Source: Bacteroidales bacterium
Lineage (GTDB): Bacteria; Bacteroidota; Bacteroidia; Bacteroidales; P3
Length of the DNA stretch: 64,000 bases
Reading direction: 5' to 3'
NCBI GenBank assembly: GCA_017479705.1
Contig: JAFVCA010000008.1
Span: 1 to 64,000, forward strand
Below, one piece after another: positions 47,020-54,826 of this stretch (positions are counted from its first letter, which is position 1; every line of letters begins with the position of its first letter). Both the position numbers and the translations under genes were made by a program. The notes under the pieces were generated by a model, which saw only the letters and a list, made by a program, of their open reading frames with translations, searched no databases and was not told the origin of the DNA.

Positions 47020-49190
47020 CCGGATGGCTTCTGGCAGCCTTTGCCACCCTCGTCTACCTCCTCACGCTCGAACCCTCCGTCAGCTTTTGGGACAGCGGCG
47101 AGTTCATCTCCGTCTCCTATCTCCTCCAGGTGGGACATCCTCCCGGAGCCCCTTTCTACCAACTGCTGGCCCACCTCTTCTGCTGCCTTGCGCCCTCGCC
47201 CGCGCAGGTGGCTCTCTGCTGCAATGCCCTCTCGGCCTTTGCCGCGGGTCTCACCGTCATGTTCCTCTTCCGCACCCTCCGCATGCTGCCCCTGCACGGC
47301 AAACCCCTGCCCCTCTCCGCCGCCGCTGTCGGAGCCCTCTGCTACCTCTTCTGCGACACGGCATGGTTCTCCGCCGTCGAGAGCGAGGTCTACAGCCTTG
47401 CCATGCTCATTGCCTCCGTCATCCTGTGGGCCATGCTGCGCTGGTACCGCAGCCCCGACCCGCGCCAGGCCGGGCGTTGGCTCCTCCTCATAGCCCTGCT
47501 CCTCGGCCTCGGCGTCTGCACCCACCTCCTCACCCTCCTCACCACCCCCGTGCTGCTCCTGCTCTTCCTCTTCAAGTGGCACGACGTGCGCCGCGCGCCC
47601 TCGCGCCCGCGTCTCCTCCCCACTGCCCTCCTCCTGCCGCTGCTGCTCTTCTTTGCCATCGGCCTCTCGCCCTACCTCATCATCCCCATCCGCGCCGCCG
47701 CCGGAACACCCATCAACGAGGGCCATCCCGCCACCGCGGCCGCTTTCAAGTCTTACCTGACGCGCGACCAGTATGAGAAAGCGCCCCTCTATCCCCGCCT
47801 GTGGCGGCACCACGCCAACGATGCCCTCTATGCCTCCGACTGGAGCGGCGGCGACACCACCCTCTCGGGCAACCTGCGCTACTACGGTTCATACCAACTC
47901 ACCTATATGTACCTGCGCTACCTGATGTGGAACTTCTCCGGCCGCTACAACGACCGCCAAGGCTACGGCTCGCCCCAGAACGGCCAATTCATCACCGGCA
48001 TCCCACCCATCGACCGCCTTCTGGTCTGCACCGGAGCCCGCCCACCGGCCAGCCTCCACACCCGCACCCACAACACCTACTTCCTCATCCCCCTCCTCCT
48101 CGGCCTGGTGGGCCTCACCGTCCTTTCGTCGCGCAGCCGCACCTTCTGGGCGGTCTTCACCCTCTTCCTCATGGGTGGCGTCATCCTCTCCATCTACCTC
48201 AACCACCCCACCTACGAACCCCGTGAGCGCGACTACGCCTACATCCTCAGCTTCTATGCCTTCTGCATCTTCATAGCCTTCGGTGCCGCCTGGGCTATCG
48301 GCTGGCTGCGCCGCCTCTTGGGCCGTCTGCGGCTGCATCCCCGCTTGCGTGCCCTCCTCTCCTTCATCCCCCTCCTGGCCGTACCCGCCCTGATGGCGTT
48401 CCAGAACTGGGACGACCACGACCGCAGCCACCGCTACGTGGCACGCGATGCCGCGGCCAACATCCTCCACTCCTGCGACCGCCATCCGCAGGGCACCGTC
48501 CTCTTCACCTATGGCGACAACGACACCTTCCCCCTCTGGTACCTCCACTACGTCGAAGGCTTCCGCCCCGACATCCGCGTGGAGAACATCGGCCTCCTCG
48601 GCAGCACCCGCTTCGCAGCCCTCTTTGACGAGAGCCTTGCCCTCGGCCGCCCCATCTACTTCACCCACTACGCCCACGACCACCTTGGCCACTACTACCC
48701 CCACCGGCTGCAGTTAGAGGGCAACGCCTACCGCCTCATGCCGCACCCCTGCGACAGCGTGGCCGTCGAACCCTTCCTCCGCCACCTCGACAGCATGGCC
48801 TGGCACCCCGTGGAAAAGGTCTACATCGACGAGACCGGCCGCAAATTCATTGAGCAATACTGGAAAGACGTGCTGCTCCTCGCCGACAACCTCGCCACCC
48901 TTGGCAGGACCGCCGATGCCCGCCGCGTGCTCGACAAGACCCTGGCCCAACTCCCCCTCGCCACCCTGCAAGACGTGCAACTTATGTACAGCATCGGCCA
49001 GGCCTACCTCCTTGCCGCCGACACCGTCACCCACCAGCACCTCACCTCCCAGCTCCGCACCATCCTTGCCGAGCAGTTAGACTACTTCCACACCATCTCC
49101 CCGCGCCAGCAAGCCGCCATGCCCTACACCCTCCGCCCACGCGAGGAACTCATGCAACTGCTCCAACAACCCTCCTCGCCCCAACGCTGA
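46980..49190 (+). CDS. DUF2723 membrane glycosyltransferase-like protein
   Basis: A 736-aa GT-C-type membrane protein with about ten hydrophobic segments in residues 1-470 and a soluble C-terminal part with helical (TPR-like) character. The N-terminal loop FWDSGEFISVSYLLQVGHPPGAPFYQ is the DUF2723 signature and contains the acidic pair expected for protein O-mannosyltransferase-type enzymes. Relatives are usually longer (about 1000 aa). Involvement in protein O-glycosylation is an inference. The only in-frame start is ATG 46980, giving a 40-bp overlap with lptE. Confidence 0.82.
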   Translation: MRRHLQQERRELVAGWLLAAFATLVYLLTLEPSVSFWDSGEFISVSYLLQVGHPPGAPFYQLLAHLFCCLAPSPAQVALCCNALSAFAAGLTVMFLFRTLRMLPLHGKPLPLSAAAVGALCYLFCDTAWFSAVESEVYSLAMLIASVILWAMLRWYRSPDPRQAGRWLLLIALLLGLGVCTHLLTLLTTPVLLLLFLFKWHDVRRAPSRPRLLPTALLLPLLLFFAIGLSPYLIIPIRAAAGTPINEGHPATAAAFKSYLTRDQYEKAPLYPRLWRHHANDALYASDWSGGDTTLSGNLRYYGSYQLTYMYLRYLMWNFSGRYNDRQGYGSPQNGQFITGIPPIDRLLVCTGARPPASLHTRTHNTYFLIPLLLGLVGLTVLSSRSRTFWAVFTLFLMGGVILSIYLNHPTYEPRERDYAYILSFYAFCIFIAFGAAWAIGWLRRLLGRLRLHPRLRALLSFIPLLAVPALMAFQNWDDHDRSHRYVARDAAANILHSCDRHPQGTVLFTYGDNDTFPLWYLHYVEGFRPDIRVENIGLLGSTRFAALFDESLALGRPIYFTHYAHDHLGHYYPHRLQLEGNAYRLMPHPCDSVAVEPFLRHLDSMAWHPVEKVYIDETGRKFIEQYWKDVLLLADNLATLGRTADARRVLDKTLAQLPLATLQDVQLMYSIGQAYLLAADTVTHQHLTSQLRTILAEQLDYFHTISPRQQAAMPYTLRPREELMQLLQQPSSPQR

Positions 49191-49282
49191 AAAACTGCAC
49201 CCGCCACACAATAAAACACCCGCACGCCACGTTATCCACTTAACAATTTCAGAATAACAACATATTAAAAATAGTATCAATC

Positions 49283-49813
49283 ATGAAAAAAAGCTTCTTT
49301 ATCATCACCGTTCTCGCCACGATGCTCTTTTGCGGATGCGAGAAAGACCCTGTCAACAATCCCGGAGACAACAACACCCCCGCCACGATTGACATAACCC
49401 CCTATCTGGGCACCTACCTCATGTCACGCCACACCGACCTTGTCCTCTCCGTGGCCACCTTCAACATCCCCATCGACCGAGACTTAGATGTAGAGACCAT
49501 CACCGTCAAGAAAGACCCCCAGCAGAACTACGGCATCATCATGACCAGCTCTGACGGCATGTACCTCCGTGGCACCGTGGACACCGCCGGCCTCCACTTG
49601 CAGAACGACACTTTCGCCATCAACATCGACACCCTCGGCGTCAAGGCCTCGCTCCAAGCCACCCTCACCCACCCCGTCATCGCTCCCCCTGTCAACGGCG
49701 TTATGGACTGGACCAGCGTGGCCAGCGGCACCGCCACCGCCACCGTGCCCATCCTCGGACAACTCACCGGCACCATCACCGGCAATATGCACTACCGCAA
49801 CGTACTGCGATAG
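49283..49813 (+). CDS. Lipoprotein, unknown function
   Basis: A 176-aa lipoprotein (MLFCGCEKD, Cys about 19) with a Pro/Asn linker and a beta-rich domain made of hydrophobic and Thr-rich strands (GIIMTSSDGMYLRGTV; GTATATVPILGQLTGTITGN), similar in style to calycin or DUF-type Bacteroidota lipoproteins. No family is assigned. A strong terminator follows. Confidence 0.75.
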   Translation: MKKSFFIITVLATMLFCGCEKDPVNNPGDNNTPATIDITPYLGTYLMSRHTDLVLSVATFNIPIDRDLDVETITVKKDPQQNYGIIMTSSDGMYLRGTVDTAGLHLQNDTFAINIDTLGVKASLQATLTHPVIAPPVNGVMDWTSVASGTATATVPILGQLTGTITGNMHYRNVLR

Positions 49814-49832
49814 CATCAACGGAAATAACAAC

Positions 49833-49870
49833 AAAAAGAAAAGCAGACTTTCCAGTCTGCTTTTCTTTTT
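49833..49870 (+). terminator. Strong intrinsic terminator
   Basis: A perfect 17-bp stem AAAAAGAAAAGCAGACT/AGTCTGCTTTTCTTTTT with a TTCC loop and U-rich 3' side follows the lipoprotein gene. It can also act on the opposite strand after tRNA-His. Confidence 0.9.
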
Positions 49871-49874
49871 CAGG

Positions 49875-49947
49875 GTGGGAGGTGGGGCTCGAACCCACGA
49901 CCTCCAGATCCACAATCTGGCGCTCTAACCAGCTGAACTACGCCCAC
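49875..49947 (-). tRNA. tRNA-His (GTG)
   Basis: Read on the minus strand, GTGGGCG starts the acceptor. The D arm is GTTC/GAGC, the anticodon stem is CCAGA/TCTGG around loop TTGTGGA (anticodon GTG), and the T arm is GTGGG-TTCGAGC-CCCAC. The base before the 5' end is G and can pair with the C after the acceptor, as the G-1 of tRNA-His requires. One acceptor pair looks mismatched. The CCA appears not to be encoded. Confidence 0.92.
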
Positions 49948-50022
49948 CGTATTGATTCGGAAATCGGCTGCAAAATTACTACTTTTTTCTGACATGACAA
50001 AATTTTATTTCAAAAAAAGTCG

Positions 50023-50030
50023 TATCTTTG
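50023..50030 (+). promoter_or_regulatory. -7 element for a leaderless transcript
   Basis: TATCTTTG ends only 4 bp before the ATG at 50035. Transcription normally starts a few bases after this element, so the mRNA should begin at or next to the start codon. Confidence 0.8.
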
Positions 50031-50034
50031 CCTT

Positions 50035-50787
50035 ATGATATCCAAGAACAAACTAAAGGAACTCGCTGTATACAAGCAACAAAAGCACTGCGAAAGCGAC
50101 GCAGTTTTTATTGTCGAAGGGGTGAAAATGTGTGGCGAAGCACTCGCCGCAAAAGCCCCCATCAGGGTGGTCTGTGCAACAAATTTGTGGCTCTCGCAGC
50201 ACCCCGAGCTGCCAAAAAACGCAGAAGTATATGAAGTAGACGAACTTGCGCTCTCCCGCCTCAGCCACATGCCCACACCCAACGAGGTGTGGATGCTCCT
50301 CGACCGCCAACTGCCGCCCGCAGCCCAAAGCATCCACGGCCTCACCCTGGCCCTCGACCACCTCCAAGACCCCGGCAACCTGGGCACCATCATCCGCACC
50401 GCCGACTGGTTCGGCGTGCACCGCATCGTTTGCAGCAACGGCACCGTCTCCTGCTTCAACCCCAAAGTGGTGCAAAGCACCATGGGCAGCCTCTTCCGCA
50501 CCGAGGTGCTCTATGCCGACCTCCCGGCCTACCTCTCCTCCTGCGGCCTTCCCGTCGTGGGCGCGCTCCTGGACGGGCAGAACCTCTGGGGTTCCCCCTC
50601 GCCCCTGCCGCCCCTCGCCGGCGGTGCCGTGCTCGTGGTCGGCAACGAAGGCCGCGGCCTCACCCCGCAAGTCAGGTCCTGCGTCACCCACCCCGTCACC
50701 ATCCCAAACATCGGCGGCACTGCCGAATCCCTCAACGCCGCCGTGGCCTGCGCCATCCTCATGGCGCAAATGCTCCAAAAGACCTAA
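50035..50787 (+). CDS. TrmH/SpoU-family RNA 2'-O-methyltransferase
   Basis: A 250-aa SPOUT methyltransferase. The N-terminal RNA-binding domain reads SKNKLKELAVYKQQKHC..FIVEGVKM, and the three SpoU motifs are LDHLQDPGNLGTIIRTADWFG, VVGNEGRGL and IPNIGGTAESLNAAVACAI. The target is probably 23S rRNA or tRNA ribose; which position is not clear. Start 50035 fits the family N-terminus, and the -7 element implies leaderless translation. Confidence 0.93.
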   Translation: MISKNKLKELAVYKQQKHCESDAVFIVEGVKMCGEALAAKAPIRVVCATNLWLSQHPELPKNAEVYEVDELALSRLSHMPTPNEVWMLLDRQLPPAAQSIHGLTLALDHLQDPGNLGTIIRTADWFGVHRIVCSNGTVSCFNPKVVQSTMGSLFRTEVLYADLPAYLSSCGLPVVGALLDGQNLWGSPSPLPPLAGGAVLVVGNEGRGLTPQVRSCVTHPVTIPNIGGTAESLNAAVACAILMAQMLQKT

Positions 50788-51300
50788 CCCCGCCGCCCCG
50801 CACCCCCCTCGTCCCCAAAACACCACTTCAACGCTCCTTCTATATTCATTCAATATTGAAGGAACGTTGAACGAGGGTCGAAGAGCCGTTCCAGCAACCT
50901 GAATACCTGACCCTTACACCCCGCCCACCGCCACCCCCATACAAACGCGCAACGAGCTGCAAACAGCTCCCAACCCCAAGAAGGCCAACACAACCCATCA
51001 CAACCACAAAGTTTCGTAGCTTTCTCCAAACTACAGACACTGGGTTATGCGGGTGGAACCCCTTATCTCATATCCCAAACCCACGCTTTATATGTTAGGC
51101 TCTATTTTAACATGTAACTGATTTTCAAACAGCCTCGAAGAGGCTGAATCTCAATAACCCCACACAAGGAACGCAGTGTGGGGTCAACGAAATCCCCGAT
51201 TCTCAGCGTCTCGGAGAGACGCTACATTGATTCTATAGGTAAAAAATCTGTCATACTCTATACTAGAGCGATATGTAAAAAGTCTCCACATCAAAAAAAA
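50788..51300. repeat. Repeat-rich gap: palindromic element and cloverleaf copy C
   Basis: 50827-50871 is an inverted repeat TTCAACGCTCCTTC/GAAGGAACGTTGAA (one mismatch) whose near-identical inverted copy lies at 62376-62420. Cloverleaf copy C spans about 51113-51254: ACTGATTTT end, CAGCCTC-gaa-GAGGCTG, the shortened central stem ACCCCACAC/GTGTGGGGT, GCGTCTC-gga-GAGACGC, and an imperfect right end AAAATCTGTCAT. No gene is seen in this 513-bp stretch. Confidence 0.75.
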
Positions 51301-51304
51301 TGTG

Positions 51305-51312
51305 TATCTTTG
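51305..51312 (+). promoter_or_regulatory. -7 element for structured leader 3
   Basis: TATCTTTGCACTC, the same 13 bases as before RNA 2. It lies about 345 bp upstream of the first ORF. Confidence 0.8.
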
Positions 51313-51317
51313 CACTC

Positions 51318-51640
51318 ATAAATCAATACACACAACGGCATGTAAACAATAGTAAAAACAAGACATAAATAACTGAGCTTGACGCTCTTGTTCTCACTTG
51401 GAGAAGTCTGGAAAACTAATCGAACCGAGAATAAGATTGCAGAGAGTTCACGTCCATGGGGCGTGGATTTTCGTGATACTTATTTGGTTCAAAGGTTATT
51501 CCAGACACCTTCCAGGTAAATAAGCAGTTTCGACGAAAGACTCACGCCTTTCTTCATGCCCCTTATTCAGAGAATATCGGCTTTCCGGCTCAGGCAGGGA
51601 AGCCGAAAACTGTTTGTATAGAGTAGGCACAAACAAATCC
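51318..51640 (+). ncRNA. Candidate structured RNA/leader 3 with long interrupted hairpin
   Basis: After a GAGC/GCTC hairpin (51375-51387), 51396-51517 forms an interrupted stem: ACTTGG/CCAGGT, GTCTGGAA/TTCCAGAC (8 bp), GAACC/GGTTC, AATAAG/CTTATT, TCACG/CGTGA and TCCA/TGGA. It shares AGAGAGT, CACG, GCGTGGATT and ACCTTC segments in the same order with RNA 2, so the two are probably related. A second stem CGGCTTTCC/GGGAAGCCG (51578-51605) follows but lacks a U run, so this may be a leader of the next genes rather than a separate RNA. Confidence 0.55.
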
Positions 51641-51657
51641 AAAACACAACAAACAAA

Positions 51658-51819
51658 ATGACAGACAACAGGAAACGGGAGTATAATGCTCCTATGGTCG
51701 AAGTGCTTGCAGCCCGCGTGGAGCGCGGTTTCCAGGCCAGCGGCGAGTTGCTCCCCACGGGCAGCAATGAGAACTTGGTCAGCAGCGGCGAAGTGCACGG
51801 CGGCAGCGACTTCGACTAA
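51658..51819 (+). CDS. Small peptide upstream of fimbrillin/FISUMP gene
   Basis: A 53-aa ORF (MTDNRKREYNAPMVEVLAARVERGF...SGEVHGGSDFD). Short proteins with a YxxPxxEVxxxxxExGFxxSG core and an acidic Gly/Ser/Asp tail are common upstream of Bacteroidota surface-protein genes; their function is not established. There is no signal peptide. It ends 176 bp before the surface-protein gene. The spacer contains GC-rich hairpin repeats (about 51822-51870). Confidence 0.7.
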   Translation: MTDNRKREYNAPMVEVLAARVERGFQASGELLPTGSNENLVSSGEVHGGSDFD

Positions 51820-51995
51820 ACGGCGCACCTCCGCAGGTAATTAAAGCGGCGCACCACCGCAGGTACTGGAAAACGCGTCCCCGCCACTAACCACTCCCGG
51901 CGGCTCGCCGCCGCGTGGATTATTGTCGGTTGACCCTGTTTCCACAGTACGCAAGAAACAAATCACAATCAAAAAAGAAACAAACAAGAAACAAA

Positions 51996-53513
51996 ATGAA
52001 AAGAACATTAGTAAGTTTATTGAGTCTGATGACTCTGTCAAGTCTATTCACCCTGACCTCCTGCCAGAAGGAGACCGCGGGCGACGGCACACAGTTCCGC
52101 GCCACGATGGAAAGCCGCGACGGCAAGACCGTCCTCAACGGCACAGCCCTCAACTGGGTTGAGGGCGACCAAGTGGCCATCTACGGCACTGCGGGCTGCG
52201 GCATCTACTCCGCCACCCCGCAGACACCTGCCACCGTCGCCACTCTCGACAACGTGAGCGGCACCACGGGCGACGGTCCCTTCCGCGCCTTCTACCCCTC
52301 CACGCTGACCACGGACGGCGTGAGCATCACTCTGCCCGCCACCCAGACTACCGTCGACGGGTCGTTGGTGGACTTCCCGATGTATGCCGAAAGTGCTACC
52401 AACCAGCTGTCGTTCCGCAACCTCTGCGGCGTGCTGAAACTGCATCTCACCAAGGCCAACACCAACATCACCACCATCAGCGTCACAGCCAATGCCCCGA
52501 TAAACGGTAACTTCACCATCTCCAACATGAACGGAGAGCCCGTCCTGTACTATGCCGAAGGCGGCACGAACACCGTCACCCTCACCTGCACCACGGCGCA
52601 GGCCATTGACAACGGACGGGACTTCTACATCACCCTGCCCGCCACCTTCGACTCGCTGAAGAGCATCGAGCTGAACACTGACGACGGCCGTTACTGCATC
52701 AAGCCCGTCAAAGAGGGTGTCTGCATCAGCGTGCAGCGCAACACGGTGACCGAAATCGAGTTGGGTGAGAACGATTTGAACTTCGTAGAGCCCCTGCCTC
52801 AGGGAGCATTGCCCGGTCTCTTTACCATCAACGCCAATGGCGGGCAGGTGCGGTTCTCTCAAGGCAACTTGCAGTACCAGGCCAGCACAGATACTTGGCG
52901 TTTTGCCGAGCACCAGTATGACATGGTGGGCAATGCCAACAGCAATATCAGCGCCACCTACAGCGGATGGATAGACCTTTTCGGATGGGGAACGGGCAAC
53001 AATCCCACGCTTGCTTCCACCAATAACAGCGACTATGGCACTTTTGTGGACTGGGGTGTGAACGCCGTCAGCAACGGAGGCGGAGAGCCCAACACGTGGC
53101 GCACACTGACCAACAGCGAGTGGTACTACCTGCGTTACACCCGTGCCGGGGCCGGCAGCAAGTATGCAGCGGCCACAGTCAACGGGGTCCACGGGCTGGT
53201 GTACCTTCCCGACAGTTGGACACTGCCGGAGGGCTGCACGTTCAGCGCTGGAACGAATGGCTGGACAGCCAACAGCTACACGCTTTCGCAGTGGGCCGAG
53301 ATGGAGGCTTCCGGAGCCGTCTTCCTGCCTGCGGCGGGCTGCCGCTGGGGCACAGGCGTCTACAGTGTGGGCTACTACGGCTACTATTGGTCGTCCACGC
53401 CCTACAACACGAACGGCGCGTACTACATGCGCTTCAACGACTACAGCGCGGGCATGCTCAACGGCAATCGCGGCGACGGTCGATCGGTACGCTTGGTCCG
53501 GGATAACAATTAA
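51996..53513 (+). CDS. Fimbrillin-like lipoprotein with C-terminal FISUMP/C-lectin domain
   Basis: A 505-aa lipoprotein (FTLTSCQKE, Cys about 24). Residues ~30-270 are fimbrillin-like beta domains (NWVEGDQVAIYG; PFRAFYP; LSFRNLCGVLKLHL). Residues ~275-505 form a FISUMP/C-lectin-type domain: FSQGNLQYQASTDTWRFAEHQYD, GWIDLFGWGTG, WRTLTNSEWYYL, AVFLPAAGCRWG, YYWSSTPYNTNGAYYMRFND and a terminal GRSVRLVRDN. This C-terminal layout is the one used by targets of diversity-generating retroelements, but no reverse transcriptase is in the window. Probably a surface adhesin. Confidence 0.85.
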   Translation: MKRTLVSLLSLMTLSSLFTLTSCQKETAGDGTQFRATMESRDGKTVLNGTALNWVEGDQVAIYGTAGCGIYSATPQTPATVATLDNVSGTTGDGPFRAFYPSTLTTDGVSITLPATQTTVDGSLVDFPMYAESATNQLSFRNLCGVLKLHLTKANTNITTISVTANAPINGNFTISNMNGEPVLYYAEGGTNTVTLTCTTAQAIDNGRDFYITLPATFDSLKSIELNTDDGRYCIKPVKEGVCISVQRNTVTEIELGENDLNFVEPLPQGALPGLFTINANGGQVRFSQGNLQYQASTDTWRFAEHQYDMVGNANSNISATYSGWIDLFGWGTGNNPTLASTNNSDYGTFVDWGVNAVSNGGGEPNTWRTLTNSEWYYLRYTRAGAGSKYAAATVNGVHGLVYLPDSWTLPEGCTFSAGTNGWTANSYTLSQWAEMEASGAVFLPAAGCRWGTGVYSVGYYGYYWSSTPYNTNGAYYMRFNDYSAGMLNGNRGDGRSVRLVRDNN

Positions 53514-53575
53514 AATGTTAAAATATTAATCATTGTTTCGGGCTGCTGCGCCGCCCGCGTCAACAATGAATCAAG

Positions 53576-53609
53576 AAGAGCGCACCTCTGAAGCAGGGGG
53601 TGCGCTCTT
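53576..53609 (+). terminator. Terminator after the fimbrillin/FISUMP gene
   Basis: AAGAGCGCACC (53576-53586) pairs perfectly with GGTGCGCTCTT (53599-53609) followed by TTGC. It lies between convergent genes and may serve both. Confidence 0.8.
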
Positions 53610-53640
53610 TGCACAGCAGCGTTGCAGGTGTAACCGGGAT

Positions 53641-54579
53641 TTAGGGCTGCTCCGCGGGGCTGACGAAGGTGACAGCGTGGGGGAGGTTCTCGATGTGGTA
53701 GCGGGAGGCGTGGAGCATCTCGCCGTCGATGACGAGCCAGAAGGGTTTGGGGCTTTCGATGTCGACGGTGGTGGCTTGGCGGTAGCGCATGAGACGCTGG
53801 ACGTCGGGGCGGTTGATGTGGGTGCCGCGGCTGTAGTCGTCGATGAGGGAGGCGAACTTGACGAGCGACATGCGGCGGAAGAGGTTGACTTCGAGGAGGC
53901 CGTCGTCGTTGATGGAGCGGGGGGCGCACATGTATTTGCCACCGTTATAGCGGCCGTTGCCGAGGGTGCAGAGGAGCATCTTGCCATCGAAGAAGGGCTG
54001 GCCGTCGACAGTCATGCGGACGTAGTTGCTGCGGGAGGTGAAGATGCTTTTGACGATGCCGGTGGTGTAGGAGTGGCGGCCACCGATGATGGGGGTGCGG
54101 CGCACGTCGTTGCCCGTTTTGCAGACCATGGCATCGAAGCCGAAGTTGCAGATGTTGATGCTGTAGCGCGGGAGGTCAGTGCCGGGGAGAGTGATGCGCA
54201 TGACGTCGACAGGATGCGGGATGCCCTCGATGAGACGGGGGAGGTTGGTGAAGTCGGCCAGGGTGCCGTAGTACTTGATGTAGTCGTTGCCGCTGCCGCA
54301 GGGGAAGCAAGAGACCTGCGCGTTGGGGTGGCCGATGGCCCCGGCGACGACCTCGTTGAGGGTGCCGTCGCCGCCACAGGCGTAGAGGCGGACGGGGTCC
54401 GAGGGGTGTTCGGAACACCAACGGTCGGCAAAGCGGGTGGCGTCGGCCGGGGCTGTGGTGATGTGGGTGGTGTGGTCGAAACCGGGATGGGCTTCGGCGT
54501 AGCGGGCTATCTGCCGCTGGATGTCGGCGGAGGAGTCTTCGCGGCCGGCGTTGGGGTTGATGATGAATATGTGTTTCAT
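53641..54579 (-). CDS. Diacylglycerol/lipid kinase (DgkB/YegS-like)
   Basis: A 312-aa lipid kinase: INPNAG at the start, ACGGDGTLNEVVAG and PCGSGNDYIKYYG for nucleotide binding, and the beta-sandwich C-terminal domain (NGRYNGGKYMCAPRS..DDGLLEV). It phosphorylates a membrane lipid such as diacylglycerol for recycling. The -7 element at 54591-54598 ends 11 bp before the ATG, giving a leader of only a few bases. Confidence 0.9.
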   Translation of the reverse strand: MKHIFIINPNAGREDSSADIQRQIARYAEAHPGFDHTTHITTAPADATRFADRWCSEHPSDPVRLYACGGDGTLNEVVAGAIGHPNAQVSCFPCGSGNDYIKYYGTLADFTNLPRLIEGIPHPVDVMRITLPGTDLPRYSINICNFGFDAMVCKTGNDVRRTPIIGGRHSYTTGIVKSIFTSRSNYVRMTVDGQPFFDGKMLLCTLGNGRYNGGKYMCAPRSINDDGLLEVNLFRRMSLVKFASLIDDYSRGTHINRPDVQRLMRYRQATTVDIESPKPFWLVIDGEMLHASRYHIENLPHAVTFVSPAEQP

Positions 54580-54590
54580 GTTTCGGCGTG

Positions 54591-54598
54591 CAAAGATA
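54591..54598 (-). promoter_or_regulatory. -7 element for the lipid kinase gene
   Basis: CAAAGATA (TATCTTTG on the minus strand), 11 bp from the ATG. Confidence 0.75.
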
Positions 54599-54791
54599 CG
54601 GATAAAAATCCAAAAATTAGAAATTCCTAATAAAAAATTAAAAACAATGGGAAAAAGAGCCTTCTTCTTTGCCCGTGCGGGAATGCGCCGTAACGGTGTA
54701 AGCGGTTGTGATTTCGGGTTGATTTATAGCATTTAAAAGATGAATGCGGAAAAGAGGGGTAAAATAAATTTTGCAAATCAAAAAAAATAAG

Positions 54792-54799
54792 TATTTTTG
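54792..54799 (+). promoter_or_regulatory. -7 element (TATTTTTG) for the fused oxidoreductase gene
   Basis: TATTTTTG lies 27 bp before the ATG at 54827. The gap from 54599 holds nothing else recognisable. Confidence 0.75.
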
Positions 54800-54826
54800 C
54801 ACCTGCAATCAATAAAATACATTACT

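Noticed and set aside
53385-53513. A complete diversity-generating retroelement
   Set aside because: No reverse transcriptase, accessory gene or template repeat is present in the window; only the target-like domain is seen, so it is kept as a question rather than a call.
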